Source: Serratia symbiotica (GTDB taxonomy: Bacteria > Pseudomonadota > Gammaproteobacteria > Enterobacterales > Enterobacteriaceae). Taken from it: DNA of 64,000 nucleotides. The stretch spans positions 496,001-560,000 of the forward strand of contig JAMDYG010000002.1 of the NCBI GenBank assembly GCA_024160085.1. Direction: 5' to 3'. How positions within the stretch are numbered: the stretch's first letter is position 1; each line of letters opens with the position of its first letter. The position numbers and the translations under genes are program-made. The notes beneath the pieces are model-generated. The model searched no databases, was not told the origin of the DNA, and saw nothing but the letters and a program-made list of their open reading frames with translations. This document shows, piece after piece, positions 53,046 to 64,000 of this stretch.

Positions 53046-54010
53046 TTAAGTACACTCCATCACCAGTTGCTGCATCATATCAATATGTGCCGATTCGTCA
53101 TTCAGCGCAGAAATATACTCAAACTTCTCGCCACCAGCCTTGAGGAATATCTCACGGTTCTGCTCTTTGATCTCCTCCAACGTTTCCAAACAGTCCGCCG
53201 AGAAACCAGGGCAGATCAATTGAAAATGCTTCACTCCCTGCGCTACAAGGCTTTGCAGCGTTTTGTCAGTATATGGCTTCAGCCACGGCTCACGACCAAA
53301 GCGCGATTGGTAGGTCATCATCACCCGTTCCGGAGATAACGGCAGCGTGGTAGTTAGCGCACGCTGGGTATCTTCACAGCGCTGCGGGTAATTATCCCCC
53401 AGACGTGCATAGCGCTTGGGGATACTGTGAAACGAAAGTATCAGGCGATCAGGCTAACTATGTTCAGCCAATGAGCGTTCAACGCGCTTTGCTGTAGCGC
53501 AAAAATATAGTCTGGGTGTGTGGCGTAATCGCGGATAAACCTGATCGACGGTAAATAGCGATGACCCTTAAGGGCGTGCGCCACATCGTCCCATACCGCT
53601 GCACTGGTCGAGCAGGAGTATTGCGGGTAAAGCGGCAGCACCACCAGGTTAGTGATGTCTTGAGCCAGCAGTTTACTGATCGCTTCCGCCAGGATTGGAG
53701 AACCATAGCTCATGCCCAACTTGACGGGAATGTTCGGTATACGTTCGACTAGCGCCCGTTGTTGACGGCGGCTGTAGACTAACAGCGGCGAACCTTCTTC
53801 CATCCAGACCGACTAATACAACTTAGCGACTAGCGGCGATCGCCATGGTAAGATAACGCCGTTAATAATCACCCACCAAAGCAACGGTGAGGTGTCAACA
53901 ACACGGCCATCACTGAGGAATTCTTTCAGGTAACATTTTACCGCCGATGAGGTTGGCGCATCTGGCGTACCCATGTTTACCAGCAATACGCCGTGTTTCC
54001 TTTACTTCAT
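53046..54010 (-). pseudogene. hemH: hemH pseudogene (ferrochelatase)
   Basis: ATG at 54010 reads MK, stop (TAA, codon 3), [20 protein letters not shown], then a TAG before [40 protein letters not shown] is readable, then a frameshift near 53485 and a TAG before [15 protein letters not shown] (the His of the SFHSIP active-site segment). The C-terminus [20 protein letters not shown] to TAA 53046 is open. Ferrochelatase inserts iron into protoporphyrin IX; at least three stops and one frameshift make it dead. Confidence 0.95.
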
Positions 54011-54159
54011 CTCAGTTCCCCTTGTTACCTTTCCGGCCGGCATCCTGTTCTGGGTCGGGATGTCAGCAGATACTAATGTGATCTATTATAACGGAAAAAC
54101 TCTTCGTTGGAACCGATATTAGCAACAGGCACCGTCCATAATGGCACCATTCGACCTCA

Positions 54160-54299
54160 GCCCTGCGCCAGCCGCCATAGCCAGCTACTTTGCGCGCCGT
54201 AACCTCCAGATTGTGAGACGCACCCACCAGAGCCTCCTCCAGCGCGCTCAGGATCTCCTTGAAAGAATCTGGTGCTATGACCCACTTTCTTCAGCGTTT
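54160..54299 (-). pseudogene. garK: garK (glycerate 2-kinase) N-terminal fragment
   Basis: Just downstream of the gntP-like gene the reverse strand reads (L)KKV, one extra base, VIAPDSFKEILSALEEALVG, the start of glycerate kinase (MKIVIAPDSFK). The start codon has become CTG, and similarity fades after ~50 codons. The rest of the gene is deleted, with hemH following. Confidence 0.65.
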
Positions 54300-54312
54300 T
54301 AATTACTCTTTC

Positions 54313-55329
54313 TTATCCCGCCAAATTAAATATGCCCAACATCAGCGCCGAAACTGCCGCGATAGTAAAGCCCTCCAGTGTTTCATACGGCAACAGTTTC
54401 AACCGCTCGTGCACCGCAATATTGACGCTGCTGCCGGTCGCATGGAAGAAGCTGCCGTGCGGCAGGTGATCCAGTACTGTGGCACCGGCGGCGTGGATCA
54501 TCGCCGTGCCGTCCAGCCCGCTGACGCCCAGCTCCAACAGCGTGCTGCTGAATACGCCGGAAGCCACCGCGGTGCCTGTAGTGGTCGAGGCGGTGGCCAT
54601 CGACATCAACGCACCGGACAGCGGCGGTGCCAGCAGCCAGGCTGGTGTGCGTCAGGCAGGTGATCATCACGTCCTTGCAGCATGATCGCCACCAGCGACG
54701 CGCTGCGTTAGCAGCTCCGCTACCACCACCCGGCTACCCTGGCCGCTCAGGTGCCGCACTAGCAGATAAGCTACCACCAGTCTGCATAGGCCTGGCACGA
54801 TACCGGCCATCATCACCGAGATAAGCGGCACGTGAAAGTTGTCAGCCGCCGCGATGGTATTATGGTTCGGCGACATCATGTTTCCGGCTTTGCCGCCGCC
54901 GATTATCGCTAGCAGGATCGCCGCGCGTGAGATCCCAGCCTTCGGCGCGATGGACAGCGCGATCGGTGCCACGGTGATTACTGCCACGTCGATAAATACC
55001 CCCCTACAGCCGTTAGGATCAGTGTAGCTATCGCCAGCACCAGTAGCGCCCGATTTCACTGACTTTGCGCACGATGGTTTCGGCGATAGTGTGTGCCGCG
55101 CTAGATTCGATCAGCACCACGGAAACACGCCAGACGCCAGAGTACGCATCACGGCGCTGGTAATGCCCTACGTACCACTGATCATCAACGTGACGGTCTG
55201 CACCAGATCGGTACCGCTGCACAGCCCGCCCACCAGTGCTCTAGCAATCATGCTATAAGCCAGCGGAACCTTACGTAAGATCAGGACGATAGCGACGGCT
55301 AACGCCACCAGAGTGGATACGGTTGCCAT
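54313..55329 (-). pseudogene. GntP-family gluconate/glycerate permease pseudogene
   Basis: ATG at 55329 (MATVSTLVALAVAIVLILRK, then VPLAYSMIARALVGGLCSGT) begins a GntP-family transporter. GGGKAGNMMSPNHNTIAAAD and DGTAMIHAAGATVLDHLPHG with SFFHATGSSVNIAVHERLKL are clear family segments. Frameshifts at about 55130, 54700 and 54610 and several stops disrupt it. The cdaR-gntP-garK context suggests a role in glycerate or sugar-diacid uptake. Confidence 0.88.
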
Positions 55330-55448
55330 TGTTGTTTTTCCCGTGGTTTATGTGCAGTCAACCTTATCCTGGCCGGCGGCCATAAGCCTGAGAGGAAACG
55401 ACAAAAAACCGCTGCTAAAACGGCGGCAAAATTGTGGGTTGGCACAAC

Positions 55449-56376
55449 TTAGTCGTGCCTCAGCATGCCGATATACAGCCGCAGCGAGTCGGTTAACTGA
55501 TTGATTTTTAGTCAGGTAATCGCTTCAATCCGCTGTAGCCAGTAGCGTAGGGTATTGACATATGGATATGCAGCTGCGCGGCAGTCTACGTTTGATCACA
55601 ATTTTGCGAAAATAGTACCGCAGGGTGCCGCGCAGCACTCCTTTTTCATCCTGCTCGCCCAATACCTGCCAGGGGCGGCCCAGCTCCTGTGTGCGCGCCA
55701 GTCTTCTCCTAGATCGCACAACAGCGCCGGTAACGGGTAATCATGATACAACAGTATGGCATAACGCAGCTTAAGTCGCTGCACCAGTGCCTGGGTGGCG
55801 CTCTCTGTCAGGTTTGAACGACATGCCCCCTGTGCCATACAGGCTGGGCGCAGCAGGATCATCTCGTTGAATCCGGTGATGGCGATCAGTGCCTATAGCT
55901 GGGCCGCCTCCAGCGACGTCATGTTCACCTGCGGCTGCAGCAACTGGTTCGCCAACTCTTCCCGATAGCATTTTTCCCACTGGTTCTGATCCAGCAGTGC
56001 CGTATGTTCCACCATCAGCTCAGCCGCCATCTTCACCAGTTAAGCATAGGCACGCACCTCGGTCAGCTCGCCGGATATGCCGATCACCCCCCACCCCCAC
56101 CCGCTAGTTGCGAAAGCTGAACGGCAGATTGATGCCGGGACGCACGCCTTTCAGGTGCTCGGTGTTGACGTTGTCGATTTACACTACTCGGTTTTCCGTC
56201 AGCGCTAGCACCGCACCTTCATGGCGCTGAAACAGGCGCGACGGGTTGCTGGAGGCGATGATCACGCCATTGCTATCTATCAAGTTGACGGAGTGGCTGA
56301 TGATGCTCATCGCCCGCTGCACAATCTGGCGCGCGGTGGGGGTGGCCTCCGCCAGAAAATTGTTTTGTCCGAACAT
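55449..56376 (-). pseudogene. cdaR: cdaR-like pseudogene (sugar diacid regulator)
   Basis: Starts MFGQNNFLAEATPTARQIVQ then RAMSIISHSVNLIDSNGVII and FQRHEGAVLALTENRVV, the diacid-recognition domain. PALLCDLGEDWR, GTLRYYF and the PucR-type HTH NTLRYRLQRIEAI-like sequence with LRLYIGMLRHD and TAA at 55449 close the gene. A stop at 56179, several frameshifts and a large internal deletion (E. coli CdaR has 385 residues) make it inactive. Confidence 0.88.
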
Positions 56377-56491
56377 ACCCTAGCTCCCTGCTACTGATGA
56401 AAATGCAGGCAGTTATACGCCATTTGCGGCGGGATATTAAAGGGCGTGGACGCTACAAGCTGCGGCGATCACAATTCGGTGGAAGAATGGC

Positions 56492-56519
56492 AAAAAAACG
56501 CCAGACCTGAGGTCTGGCG
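56492..56519 (-). terminator. Intrinsic terminator of adk
   Basis: Reverse strand CGCCAGACC-TCA-GGTCTGGCG followed by seven T, 22 bases past the adk stop. A perfect 9-bp stem. Confidence 0.92.
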
Positions 56520-56540
56520 CTATGCAAGCAATGAAATCGA

Positions 56541-57498
<958 letters not shown>

Positions 57499-59370
57499 TT
57501 ATACAGAGAGCAATTTATTCATTCGGCGGATGAACTGGTTTGGGTCTTCCAACGTACCGCGTTCCGCCAATAGTGCTTGATCCAGCAACAGATTGATCCA
57601 TTCAGCGAATTGTTCGTTATCAGCCACATCGGAGGCATATTTAACCAGGGTATGCTCAGGATTCAGCTCAAAAATGTATTTTACTTCCGGCGCTTGCTGA
57701 CCCGCAGCGGTAAACAGCTTAGCCATTTGAGTACTCATCTCGTCAGCACCGGTAATGACCACTGCTGGGGTGTCGGTCAGGCGATATGTTAGGCGCACGT
57801 CCTTCACACGTTCACCCAGCAACGTCTTCACACGCTCGATAAACGGTTCTAATTGCTGCTCGGCGGCCTTTTGCTCTTCATTTTCGTCCGCCAGTTTGTC
57901 CAGCGCCTCATCAGCTTTGCTCACTGACTGGAACAGCTTGCCGTCGAACTCTGTCAGATAACTCATCATCCATTCATCGATGCGGTCGGACAATAGCAAC
58001 ACTTCGATGCCTTTCTTGCGGAACAGCTCTAAATGTGGGCTACTCTTGGCGGCGGCATAGCTATCGGCAGTGATGTAGTAAATTTTCTCCTGCCCTTCAA
58101 CCATGCGGCTAACGTACTCTTCCAACAATACGGTTTGCGCCGAGCTATCGCTGTGGGTAGATGCGAAACGCAGCAGCTTAGCGATCGCTTCTTGGTTGCT
58201 GTTGTCTTCCGCTGGGCCTTCTTTCAGTACCAGGCCGAACTGTTGCCAGAATTTCTGATAGCTTTCAGTATCATCCTTCGCCAGCTTCTCTAGAATCTGT
58301 AGTACACGCTTGGTCAGGGCACTACGCAGGCTCTGGGTGACGCGGCTATCTTGCAGAATTTCACGCGAGACATTTAGCGGCAAATCATTGGAATCTATCA
58401 AGCCGCGCACGAAGCGTAGGTAGTTCGGCATAAACTGTTCAGCATCGTCCATGATAAACACACGCTGAACGTACAGCTTCAGGCCATGTTTATGATCGCG
58501 ATTCCACATGTCCCACGGTGCCTGAGCCGGAATATACAGCAGGCTAGTATACTCCTGCTTGCCTTCCACCCGGTTAAGACTCCAGATCAACGGATCAGTG
58601 AAGTCATGGGCGATATGCTTGTAAAACTCTTTGTACTCTTCGTCGGTGATATCAGCCTTGTTACGCGTCCATAGAGCCTGCGCTTTGTTGATCTTTTCCC
58701 AAGTGATGGTGCCGTCTTCTTCGTTTTTGCTCTCAATTTCCACCGGCAGCGCGATGTGATCGGAGTATTTGCCGATCACCGAACGCAAACGCCAGGCGTC
58801 GAGATACTCATATTCACCTTCACGCAAATGCAGAGTGACCTCAGTGCCGTGGGTTTCTTTGCTAATGTCAGCGATAGTGTAGTCGCCCTCACCTGTGGAC
58901 TCCCAGAACACGCCGTCATCGGCAGGGACACCTGCGGCACGGGTACGCACCGTCACTTTATCTGCAACAATGAACGAGGAATAGAAACCGACACCAAACT
59001 GACCGATCAGTTGGCTATCTTTAGCCTGGCCGGAACCGATAGACTCAAGGAAAGCCTTAGTGCCTGATTTAGCAATGGTGCCAAGGTTCTCAATCACTTC
59101 TTCACGGCTCATGCCAATGCCATTATCAGAGAGGGTCAGTGTACGCTGCTCTTTATCAAAGGACAGGCGCACACGCAGTTCACCATCACCTTCATAAAGA
59201 TCAGGCGCTGATAATGCACGGAAACGCAGTTTGTCAGCAGCATCCGAGGCGTTGGAGATCAACTCGCGCAAAAAAATCTCTTTGTTGGAGTACAGCGAAT
59301 GAATCATCAAATGAAGCAATTGCTTTACTTCAGACTGGAACCCACGGGTTTCTTGACCTTTCATATTCAT
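57499..59370 (-). CDS. htpG: Hsp90-family chaperone
   Basis: Encodes 623 residues from ATG 59370; a second ATG two codons on (59364) is the E. coli start, but GAGG lies 6 bases before the first. The GHKL ATPase domain has [29 protein letters not shown], and [15 protein letters not shown]. The middle domain with [20 protein letters not shown] and [11 protein letters not shown] carries the catalytic Arg, and the C-terminal dimerisation domain ends [19 protein letters not shown]. Heat-shock chaperone; intact. Confidence 0.98.
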   Translation of the reverse strand: MNMKGQETRGFQSEVKQLLHLMIHSLYSNKEIFLRELISNASDAADKLRFRALSAPDLYEGDGELRVRLSFDKEQRTLTLSDNGIGMSREEVIENLGTIAKSGTKAFLESIGSGQAKDSQLIGQFGVGFYSSFIVADKVTVRTRAAGVPADDGVFWESTGEGDYTIADISKETHGTEVTLHLREGEYEYLDAWRLRSVIGKYSDHIALPVEIESKNEEDGTITWEKINKAQALWTRNKADITDEEYKEFYKHIAHDFTDPLIWSLNRVEGKQEYTSLLYIPAQAPWDMWNRDHKHGLKLYVQRVFIMDDAEQFMPNYLRFVRGLIDSNDLPLNVSREILQDSRVTQSLRSALTKRVLQILEKLAKDDTESYQKFWQQFGLVLKEGPAEDNSNQEAIAKLLRFASTHSDSSAQTVLLEEYVSRMVEGQEKIYYITADSYAAAKSSPHLELFRKKGIEVLLLSDRIDEWMMSYLTEFDGKLFQSVSKADEALDKLADENEEQKAAEQQLEPFIERVKTLLGERVKDVRLTYRLTDTPAVVITGADEMSTQMAKLFTAAGQQAPEVKYIFELNPEHTLVKYASDVADNEQFAEWINLLLDQALLAERGTLEDPNQFIRRMNKLLSV

Positions 59371-59480
59371 TGATTACCTCAAAAGACAATGGTTACCAAA
59401 ATCACACAATAATGCGTATTGGGTGGGGATCAGGGCGATGTTTTTCAAGCGACTGGCGTGAAATTTTTGCATAATAGTTT

Positions 59481-59500
59481 ACGGAGCCGAATGGCTCCGT
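59481..59500. repeat. 8-bp stem hairpin between recR and htpG
   Basis: ACGGAGCC-GAAT-GGCTCCGT, a perfect 8-bp stem without a T-run. It lies just past the recR remnant. Confidence 0.7.
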
Positions 59501-59509
59501 CAGGGGAAC

Positions 59510-60112
59510 CTGATAGCATGACGCGACCGGCCAAAGAATTTGACAGCATGGTGCCTCGACTATCTCTAATTCGCCACCTACCGGCACGCCGTGAGCGATG
59601 CGGCTGGCGAGCACGCCATATTTGCCGCGCATATCGGCGATGTGGTTGGCAGTGGCCTCTCCTTCCACCGTTGGATTGGTGGCAAGGATAATTTCAGTAA
59701 TACGTTCCTTCTCCAGCCGTTGCCCCAACCGATCAAGGCCAATGTCACGAGGGCCGATACCATCCAGCAGTGACAAGAACCCCATCAACACAAAGTAGCG
59801 CCTGGCGAACTGTCCAGTCTGTTCTCAATGGCGTGAATATCAGCAGAAGTCTCCACCACGCAAATCTGGCCATTTTTCTGACGGCGTGGATTGTGGCACA
59901 AATGGTGCAAATATCTTGCTCGGTGAAAGTGCGGCAATCGGCTCAGTTGCCGATTGCCGACATGGCACGCGTCAGTGCCTGCGCTAGACGCATGCCACCG
60001 ATACGATCGCGTTGTAGCAGTTGGAACGCCATGCGCTGCGCTGATTTTGGGCCCACGCCAGGCAGACAGTGCAGCGCCTCCATAAATAATTCAAGCAGCG
60101 GGCTAGTTTGCA

Positions 60113-60113
<1 letters not shown>
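59510..60113 (-). pseudogene. recR: recR pseudogene
   Basis: ATG at 60113 overlaps the ybaB stop (TGATG). [20 protein letters not shown] with [17 protein letters not shown] (HhH) is open up to a TGA that replaces the first zinc-finger Cys (AIGN-stop-ADCRTF). A frameshift follows at [12 protein letters not shown], then [20 protein letters not shown] in another frame, [20 protein letters not shown] and [15 protein letters not shown], and a last frameshift before SLAGR. RecR acts with RecFO in gap repair; this pathway must be lost or reduced. Confidence 0.93.
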
Positions 60114-60454
<341 letters not shown>

Positions 60455-60489
60455 TCACTTAGGCTGCACACAGTACGCAGCGCTTACGT

Positions 60490-62418
60490 TTAAATAGGGC
60501 GAATACTGTCTTCATCCAGTTCTGCGTCAAAGAAACGGCGCAGCGTCTGGATATGGGTATCCGCAACGATAGACTGGCGCGCCTGCGCCAGTTTTTCTTC
60601 ATAAATGGCTTGCCGCCATTCCAGCGGGGTCCGTTCCGCCGAATTATCATCTACCACCACGCTCAGTTCTACCGGGCGGCCATATAGCTCGCTGAGCGCG
60701 TCAGCCAGTGTCTTCTGTGCCGAGGACGAATTCAGGTGACATTGCGCAGACCGCAGGTGGAGACAAATGTTGTCCGCTTCCTGTTGCTGCTTAAAGGCAT
60801 TCAACGCCAACTGCCGCACCAACTTTGGCAGCTTCAGCTTGGAAATTTCCTCCGCCCAGACATCACGCTCAATAGACTCCATCACTAGCTTGGCCGAAAG
60901 TTCCGGGGTTTTCTCATGCTCCAGCGCCGTGCGTAGTGCCTTGGGCATCGTTAGCACCGCCGGAGCCACCTCTGGCTCGCTTGAAGCTCGCCAGCGGTAG
61001 GCTTCTGGCTTGACTGGTTTTCCCGGCACAATTTTTTCTGCCTGACGCTGCTGGCTGCGCTCAGTCACGGAAGCCAATCGCTCCAGCGCCGAGATTGCCG
61101 GCCGCGTTCTTCCTAACGCCACCGGTTTACGCTTTTTTGCTATGAATGCTCCCTTCTGCTGCAGTTGACTACGCGCTTTTAACAACTGGGTGGTGGAATC
61201 CGGTAAATTTGACTGTTGGTTATTTTGCGGTACAGCAGCTTGGCCTAATGGCGGTGGCACATCCTGAGATTGTGGCGCTTGCATTGGCTGCATTATCTGC
61301 ACGGGCGCGCTTTGCAGCTCAGCGATTAGCGCTTTGGGATGAAACGCTAACGCACGTAGTAGGGTCATTTCAACTCCCATGCGGCGATCTGGCGCGTAGG
61401 CCAGCTCTTTACGCCCCACTAGCATTGTCTGGTAATAAAGTTGAACATCTGCGGGCGGCAAGGTACGTGCTAGCTTATGCAAACGCTGTTCAAGGGCAGC
61501 GTACTGATTATCAAATATCGCAGGCAGCAATTGTACCATTGCAAGACGGTGCAACAGCGCTAGCATCTCCACCAGCAGGCTTTCCCAGTCCACACCTCGC
61601 GCTGCAGACTGTGCAATCTGCGCCATCACCTTCTCACCGTCAGCACTGGCTAGCGCTTCTAGGATCGCCAATGGCTGTTCATCATCAAGCGTACCGAGCA
61701 TTTGGCTGACGGTGGCAGTAGTAACCTGCCCCTGCCCCAAAGCGATCGCCTGGTCAGTTAGGCTGAGCACATCGCGCATACTGCCATCAGCAGCACGCGC
61801 CAACAATTGTAAAGCACGGGCATCACTGGTGATTTGCTCCGCAATCAGCACCCTTTGTAGCTGATTGTGGATCTGTTCGACATCCAGCGCCTTGAGATGG
61901 AACTGTAAGCAGCGGGAAAGAATAGTGACCGGTAATTTCTGCGGATCGGTGGTGGCTAGCAGGAACTTGACGTGCGCAGGCGGCTCTTCCAGCGTTTTCA
62001 ACAAGGCGTTAAAACTGTGGCGTGAGAGCATGTGTACTTCGTCGATCAGGTAAACTTTGAAGCGGCCACGGGCTGGCGCGTACTGGACGTTATCCAGCAG
62101 ATCACGGATATCCTCCACTTTGGTTCTGGACGCGGCGTCGATCTCAATCAGATCGACAAAACGCCCCTGCTCAATCTCATGGCAGTTAGTGCATTGACCG
62201 CACGGCGTGGCAGTGATGCCAGCTTCACAATTCAGCCCTTTAGCCAGCAGGCGTGCAATAGTGGTCTTACCCACGCCACGCGTGCCTGAGAACAAATAGG
62301 CATGATGAATCCGCCCCAGAGAAAGGCCGTTAGCCAGTGCGGTCAGGACATGTTCTTGTCCGACAACATCTGCAAACGTTTGAGGACGCCACTTACGGGC
62401 AAGAACCTGATAGCTCAT
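60490..62418 (-). CDS. dnaX: DNA polymerase III tau (and gamma) subunit
   Basis: Full-frame product tau is 642 residues (E. coli 643). AAA+ clamp-loader domain: Walker A FSGTRGVGKTTIARLL (~44-59), zinc site CGQCTNCHE, Walker B YLIDEVHMLS, sensor LLATTDPQKLPVTILSR with the SRC finger. Domain IV-V (tau-specific) binds DnaB and the polymerase alpha subunit. A programmed -1 frameshift signal (separate entry) would give gamma of 430 residues. First gene of dnaX-ybaB-recR; intact. Confidence 0.97.
   Translation of the reverse strand: MSYQVLARKWRPQTFADVVGQEHVLTALANGLSLGRIHHAYLFSGTRGVGKTTIARLLAKGLNCEAGITATPCGQCTNCHEIEQGRFVDLIEIDAASRTKVEDIRDLLDNVQYAPARGRFKVYLIDEVHMLSRHSFNALLKTLEEPPAHVKFLLATTDPQKLPVTILSRCLQFHLKALDVEQIHNQLQRVLIAEQITSDARALQLLARAADGSMRDVLSLTDQAIALGQGQVTTATVSQMLGTLDDEQPLAILEALASADGEKVMAQIAQSAARGVDWESLLVEMLALLHRLAMVQLLPAIFDNQYAALEQRLHKLARTLPPADVQLYYQTMLVGRKELAYAPDRRMGVEMTLLRALAFHPKALIAELQSAPVQIMQPMQAPQSQDVPPPLGQAAVPQNNQQSNLPDSTTQLLKARSQLQQKGAFIAKKRKPVALGRTRPAISALERLASVTERSQQRQAEKIVPGKPVKPEAYRWRASSEPEVAPAVLTMPKALRTALEHEKTPELSAKLVMESIERDVWAEEISKLKLPKLVRQLALNAFKQQQEADNICLHLRSAQCHLNSSSAQKTLADALSELYGRPVELSVVVDDNSAERTPLEWRQAIYEEKLAQARQSIVADTHIQTLRRFFDAELDEDSIRPI
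61127..61154 (-). promoter_or_regulatory. Programmed -1 frameshift site in dnaX
   Basis: On the reverse strand: an internal Shine-Dalgarno-like AGGGAG (61154-61149), ten bases, the slippery heptamer A-AAA-AAG (61138-61132), then in the -1 frame GCG and TAA (61129-61127). A hairpin with arms CCGGTGGCGTT and AACGCGGCCGG (one mismatch, one wobble) follows. All elements match the known E. coli dnaX signal, giving gamma of 430 residues ending in Ala. Confidence 0.93.
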
Positions 62419-62509
62419 TAATACCGAAGAAGTCGAGTGATCTGGAGAACCATACTAACACAGCCCCATAGCGATCCGCGAGGCTATTGTGGTAATAGGG
62501 TAATGCAGA

Positions 62510-63061
62510 TTAGTGACCAGCGAAATTGATCAAGCTGTAACATTCGATACCCAGTGTGTTCAAACACACCTCACCGCCCAGATCTGGCAGGTTAATAACG
62601 AAAGACGCATTTTTCACTTCTCCACCCAAACAGCGAATGAGCTTGACGGTAGCGGCAACGGTTCCGCCAGTCGCTAGCAGGTCGTCAATCACCAGTACCT
62701 TGTCACCTACGGAAATGGCATCGGTGTGTATTTCCAACTGATCAGTGCCGTACTCCAGCTCGTAGCTTTCGCTGATGGTAGTTCGCGGCAGTTTGCCAGG
62801 CTTGCGCACCGGCACAAACCCGACACCTAATGCCAGAGCAACAGGTGCGCCGAACAGGAAACCACGCGCTTCAGTACCCACCACTTTGGTTACACCTACT
62901 GTGCGATAATTCTCGGACAGCAGTTCAATGCTGGCAGCATAAGCCAGGGGTTTTTCCAGCAGGCTGGTGACATCACGAAACAAAACTCCCAGCTTGGGGT
63001 AATCCGGGATGGTTTTGATACTGTCTTTAACAAGCTGAAGCTGCTGCGCTGTCGTGGTCAT
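62510..63061 (-). CDS. apt: Adenine phosphoribosyltransferase
   Basis: Encodes 183 residues from ATG 63061 ([20 protein letters not shown]); the open frame extends 41 codons upstream without similarity. The PRPP-binding motif [16 protein letters not shown] (~122-137), [14 protein letters not shown] and [20 protein letters not shown] hood residues are present. It salvages adenine to AMP. Located upstream of dnaX as in E. coli. Intact. Confidence 0.97.
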   Translation of the reverse strand: MTTTAQQLQLVKDSIKTIPDYPKLGVLFRDVTSLLEKPLAYAASIELLSENYRTVGVTKVVGTEARGFLFGAPVALALGVGFVPVRKPGKLPRTTISESYELEYGTDQLEIHTDAISVGDKVLVIDDLLATGGTVAATVKLIRCLGGEVKNASFVINLPDLGGEVCLNTLGIECYSLINFAGH

Positions 63062-63229
63062 AATCGTTGCCTGATTGAGACTAACTGAAAATATGGGTAC
63101 ACAGGTTGCCAAAAGCTCCGTACTACCATAGGTGAAATCCATCACAGGGGAAAATAGAGGGGGCAGCCTAATACACGAAAACACCCAAATTTATGCAAAC
63201 TGGCGAACAAATGCAACTGTTCCCATTTA

Positions 63230-63387
63230 TTATTTTTAATAATAGGCGACATGAAAAAGGTGTGGCCAATAAAACAATGGCCCCTACCAGAATAACTTGC
63301 CACGCTTTACCTCTATGCGAACAGCGCTTGTTTCACAGCGAGATCGCGGGCAAGCTTACCGCCAGCAGAACCCATTATGGAGCCTAT
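63230..63387 (-). pseudogene. Possible ybaN (DUF454) remnant
   Basis: Between apt and priC, where E. coli has ybaN on the apt strand, the reverse strand shows a hydrophobic stretch KAWQVILVGAIVLLATPFS preceded in a neighbouring frame by VKQALFA. This is compatible with the C-terminal membrane part of YbaN, but the match is weak and relies mainly on position. Confidence 0.3.
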
Positions 63388-63925
63388 GTGAACACTCACC
63401 GTCTATTGCAGGTGTTGGAACAACAAATCGCAGTGTTGGCCAACGAGGTGACACCACGTGGCGACGCCCCCATTTTCCAAGCGCGTTTTGACGCTGCGCT
63501 GTTCGCTAATCGCGGCACTAGGCGGCGCGATTATCTGGCTGAGGTGCAGAAGAACTTCACCCAGTTGCAAACCGCAGCCCGCGATAACCGCACCAATCAA
63601 GTGGCTTATTTGGCCGAGAGATTGGTGACGCAGATCGCCGCCCTGAAGCGGGCATTGGCAACCCAGGGCGGATTGCCGCCGTAAAAATCAGCCGAAAAAG
63701 GCAGGAGCGGTTGATTTATATCATAAACTGGCCGAATATCAGGACTATGAGCGTCGGATTAGTTCAATAATTTAAGATCGAGAAAGCCTGCTGAGGCAAC
63801 AGAGCACGCTAGCAGCACAGCAAAAAAATGCAGCATGAGCTGGCAATGCTGGCAGGACGGCTAATGCGTTGCCGGCAAGTGCTAGCGCGTATCTAGCGCA
63901 ACATAGAACATAAAGAAAAAGGTTT
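63388..63925 (+). pseudogene. priC: priC pseudogene (primosomal replication protein)
   Basis: From a GTG at 63388: VNTHRLLQVLEQQIAVLANE, ARFDAALFANRGTRRRDYLA, NQVAYLAERLVTQIAALKRA, then TAA at 63682. The remainder continues in other frames: LYHKLAEYQDYERRI, DRESLLRQQSTLAAQQK, ELAMLAGRLMRCRQVLARI, stop, RNIEHKEKGL. So the second half (arginine-rich, SSB/DNA-binding) is broken by at least two frameshifts and stops. PriC helps restart collapsed forks. Confidence 0.85.
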
Positions 63926-64000
63926 GCGAATAGTCATTATTTTAATGAATACCCCCCACCTTCACCATGTTTATCACACTTAGCAGTATAACATGTTATT
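63926..64000. other. Window end, no gene recognised
   Basis: AT-rich sequence past the priC remnant. Nothing supported. Confidence 0.4.

Noticed and set aside
61146-61709. Forward 187-codon frame over dnaX
   Set aside because: Long but entirely antisense to the dnaX coding region; rich in Ala/Leu as expected from the complement of Gln/Ala-rich linker codons.

Overview
The window looks like the chromosome of a Serratia-type enterobacterium in an early to middle stage of genome reduction, most like a Serratia symbiotica-type insect symbiont. Proteins that remain intact are very close to their Escherichia/Serratia counterparts and keep their normal lengths. They are embedded among nearly forty broken genes and several degraded insertion sequences. 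The species assignment is an inference from gene content, gene order and the style of decay, not from a database search.

Layout. 1-5640: gyrA 5' end (minus), ubiG, and the class Ia ribonucleotide reductase operon nrdA-nrdB-yfaE, all intact. 5665-12346: a decay zone with remnants of yfaY, a haem catalase gene, and the whole menaquinone block menD-menH-menB-menC-menE, every gene broken. 12347-15853: an unidentified gene remnant cut by an IS256-family element, an IS5-family 3' fragment, and a small Mu-like phage regulatory region (Ner-type gene facing a Mu-type DNA-binding gene). 15925-21012: opgG, opgH and a POT peptide transporter, all pseudogenes, followed by intact lpxL. 22323-31430: AT-rich and IS-rich sequence surrounding intact nhaP2 and proP. 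31498-35036: tRNA-Leu, tRNA-Cys, a damaged tRNA-Gly, then pgsA, uvrC and a frameshifted uvrY. 35412-38751: nested IS256/IS5 remnants, a dead luxR/luxI quorum-sensing pair and an IS6-family remnant. 38793-63930: a long block in the E. coli 10-12 minute gene order: cysS, ppiB, lpxH, purE, purK, (ybbO, cnoX broken), qmcA, ybbJ, (cueR, copA, ybaP, ybaL, hemH, garK, gntP-like, cdaR broken), adk, htpG, (recR broken), ybaB, dnaX, apt, (ybaN?, priC broken).

Functional picture. Core functions survive: DNA topology and replication (gyrA, dnaX with its programmed frameshift), dNTP and purine supply (nrdAB-yfaE, purEK, adk, apt), lipid A and phospholipid synthesis (lpxH, lpxL, pgsA), cysteine charging, chaperones, and ion or osmolyte handling (nhaP2, proP). 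Lost or failing: menaquinone synthesis while ubiquinone synthesis (ubiG) is kept, ferrochelatase, catalase, osmoregulated periplasmic glucan synthesis, AHL quorum sensing, copper export, glycerate/sugar-diacid use, RecR and PriC. The BarA/UvrY response regulator has one frameshift and otherwise looks intact.

I did not find a convincing undescribed defence or metabolic system. The most interesting signals are the damaged tRNA-Gly(GCC), the near-intact frameshifted uvrY, a 141-bp repeat with terminal inverted repeats at hemH, two large perfect palindromes, two ERIC-like repeats sharing an identical internal hairpin, a PD-(D/E)XK-like gene fragment beside the Ner-type gene, and regulatory sites (CueR promoter) that outlive their genes.
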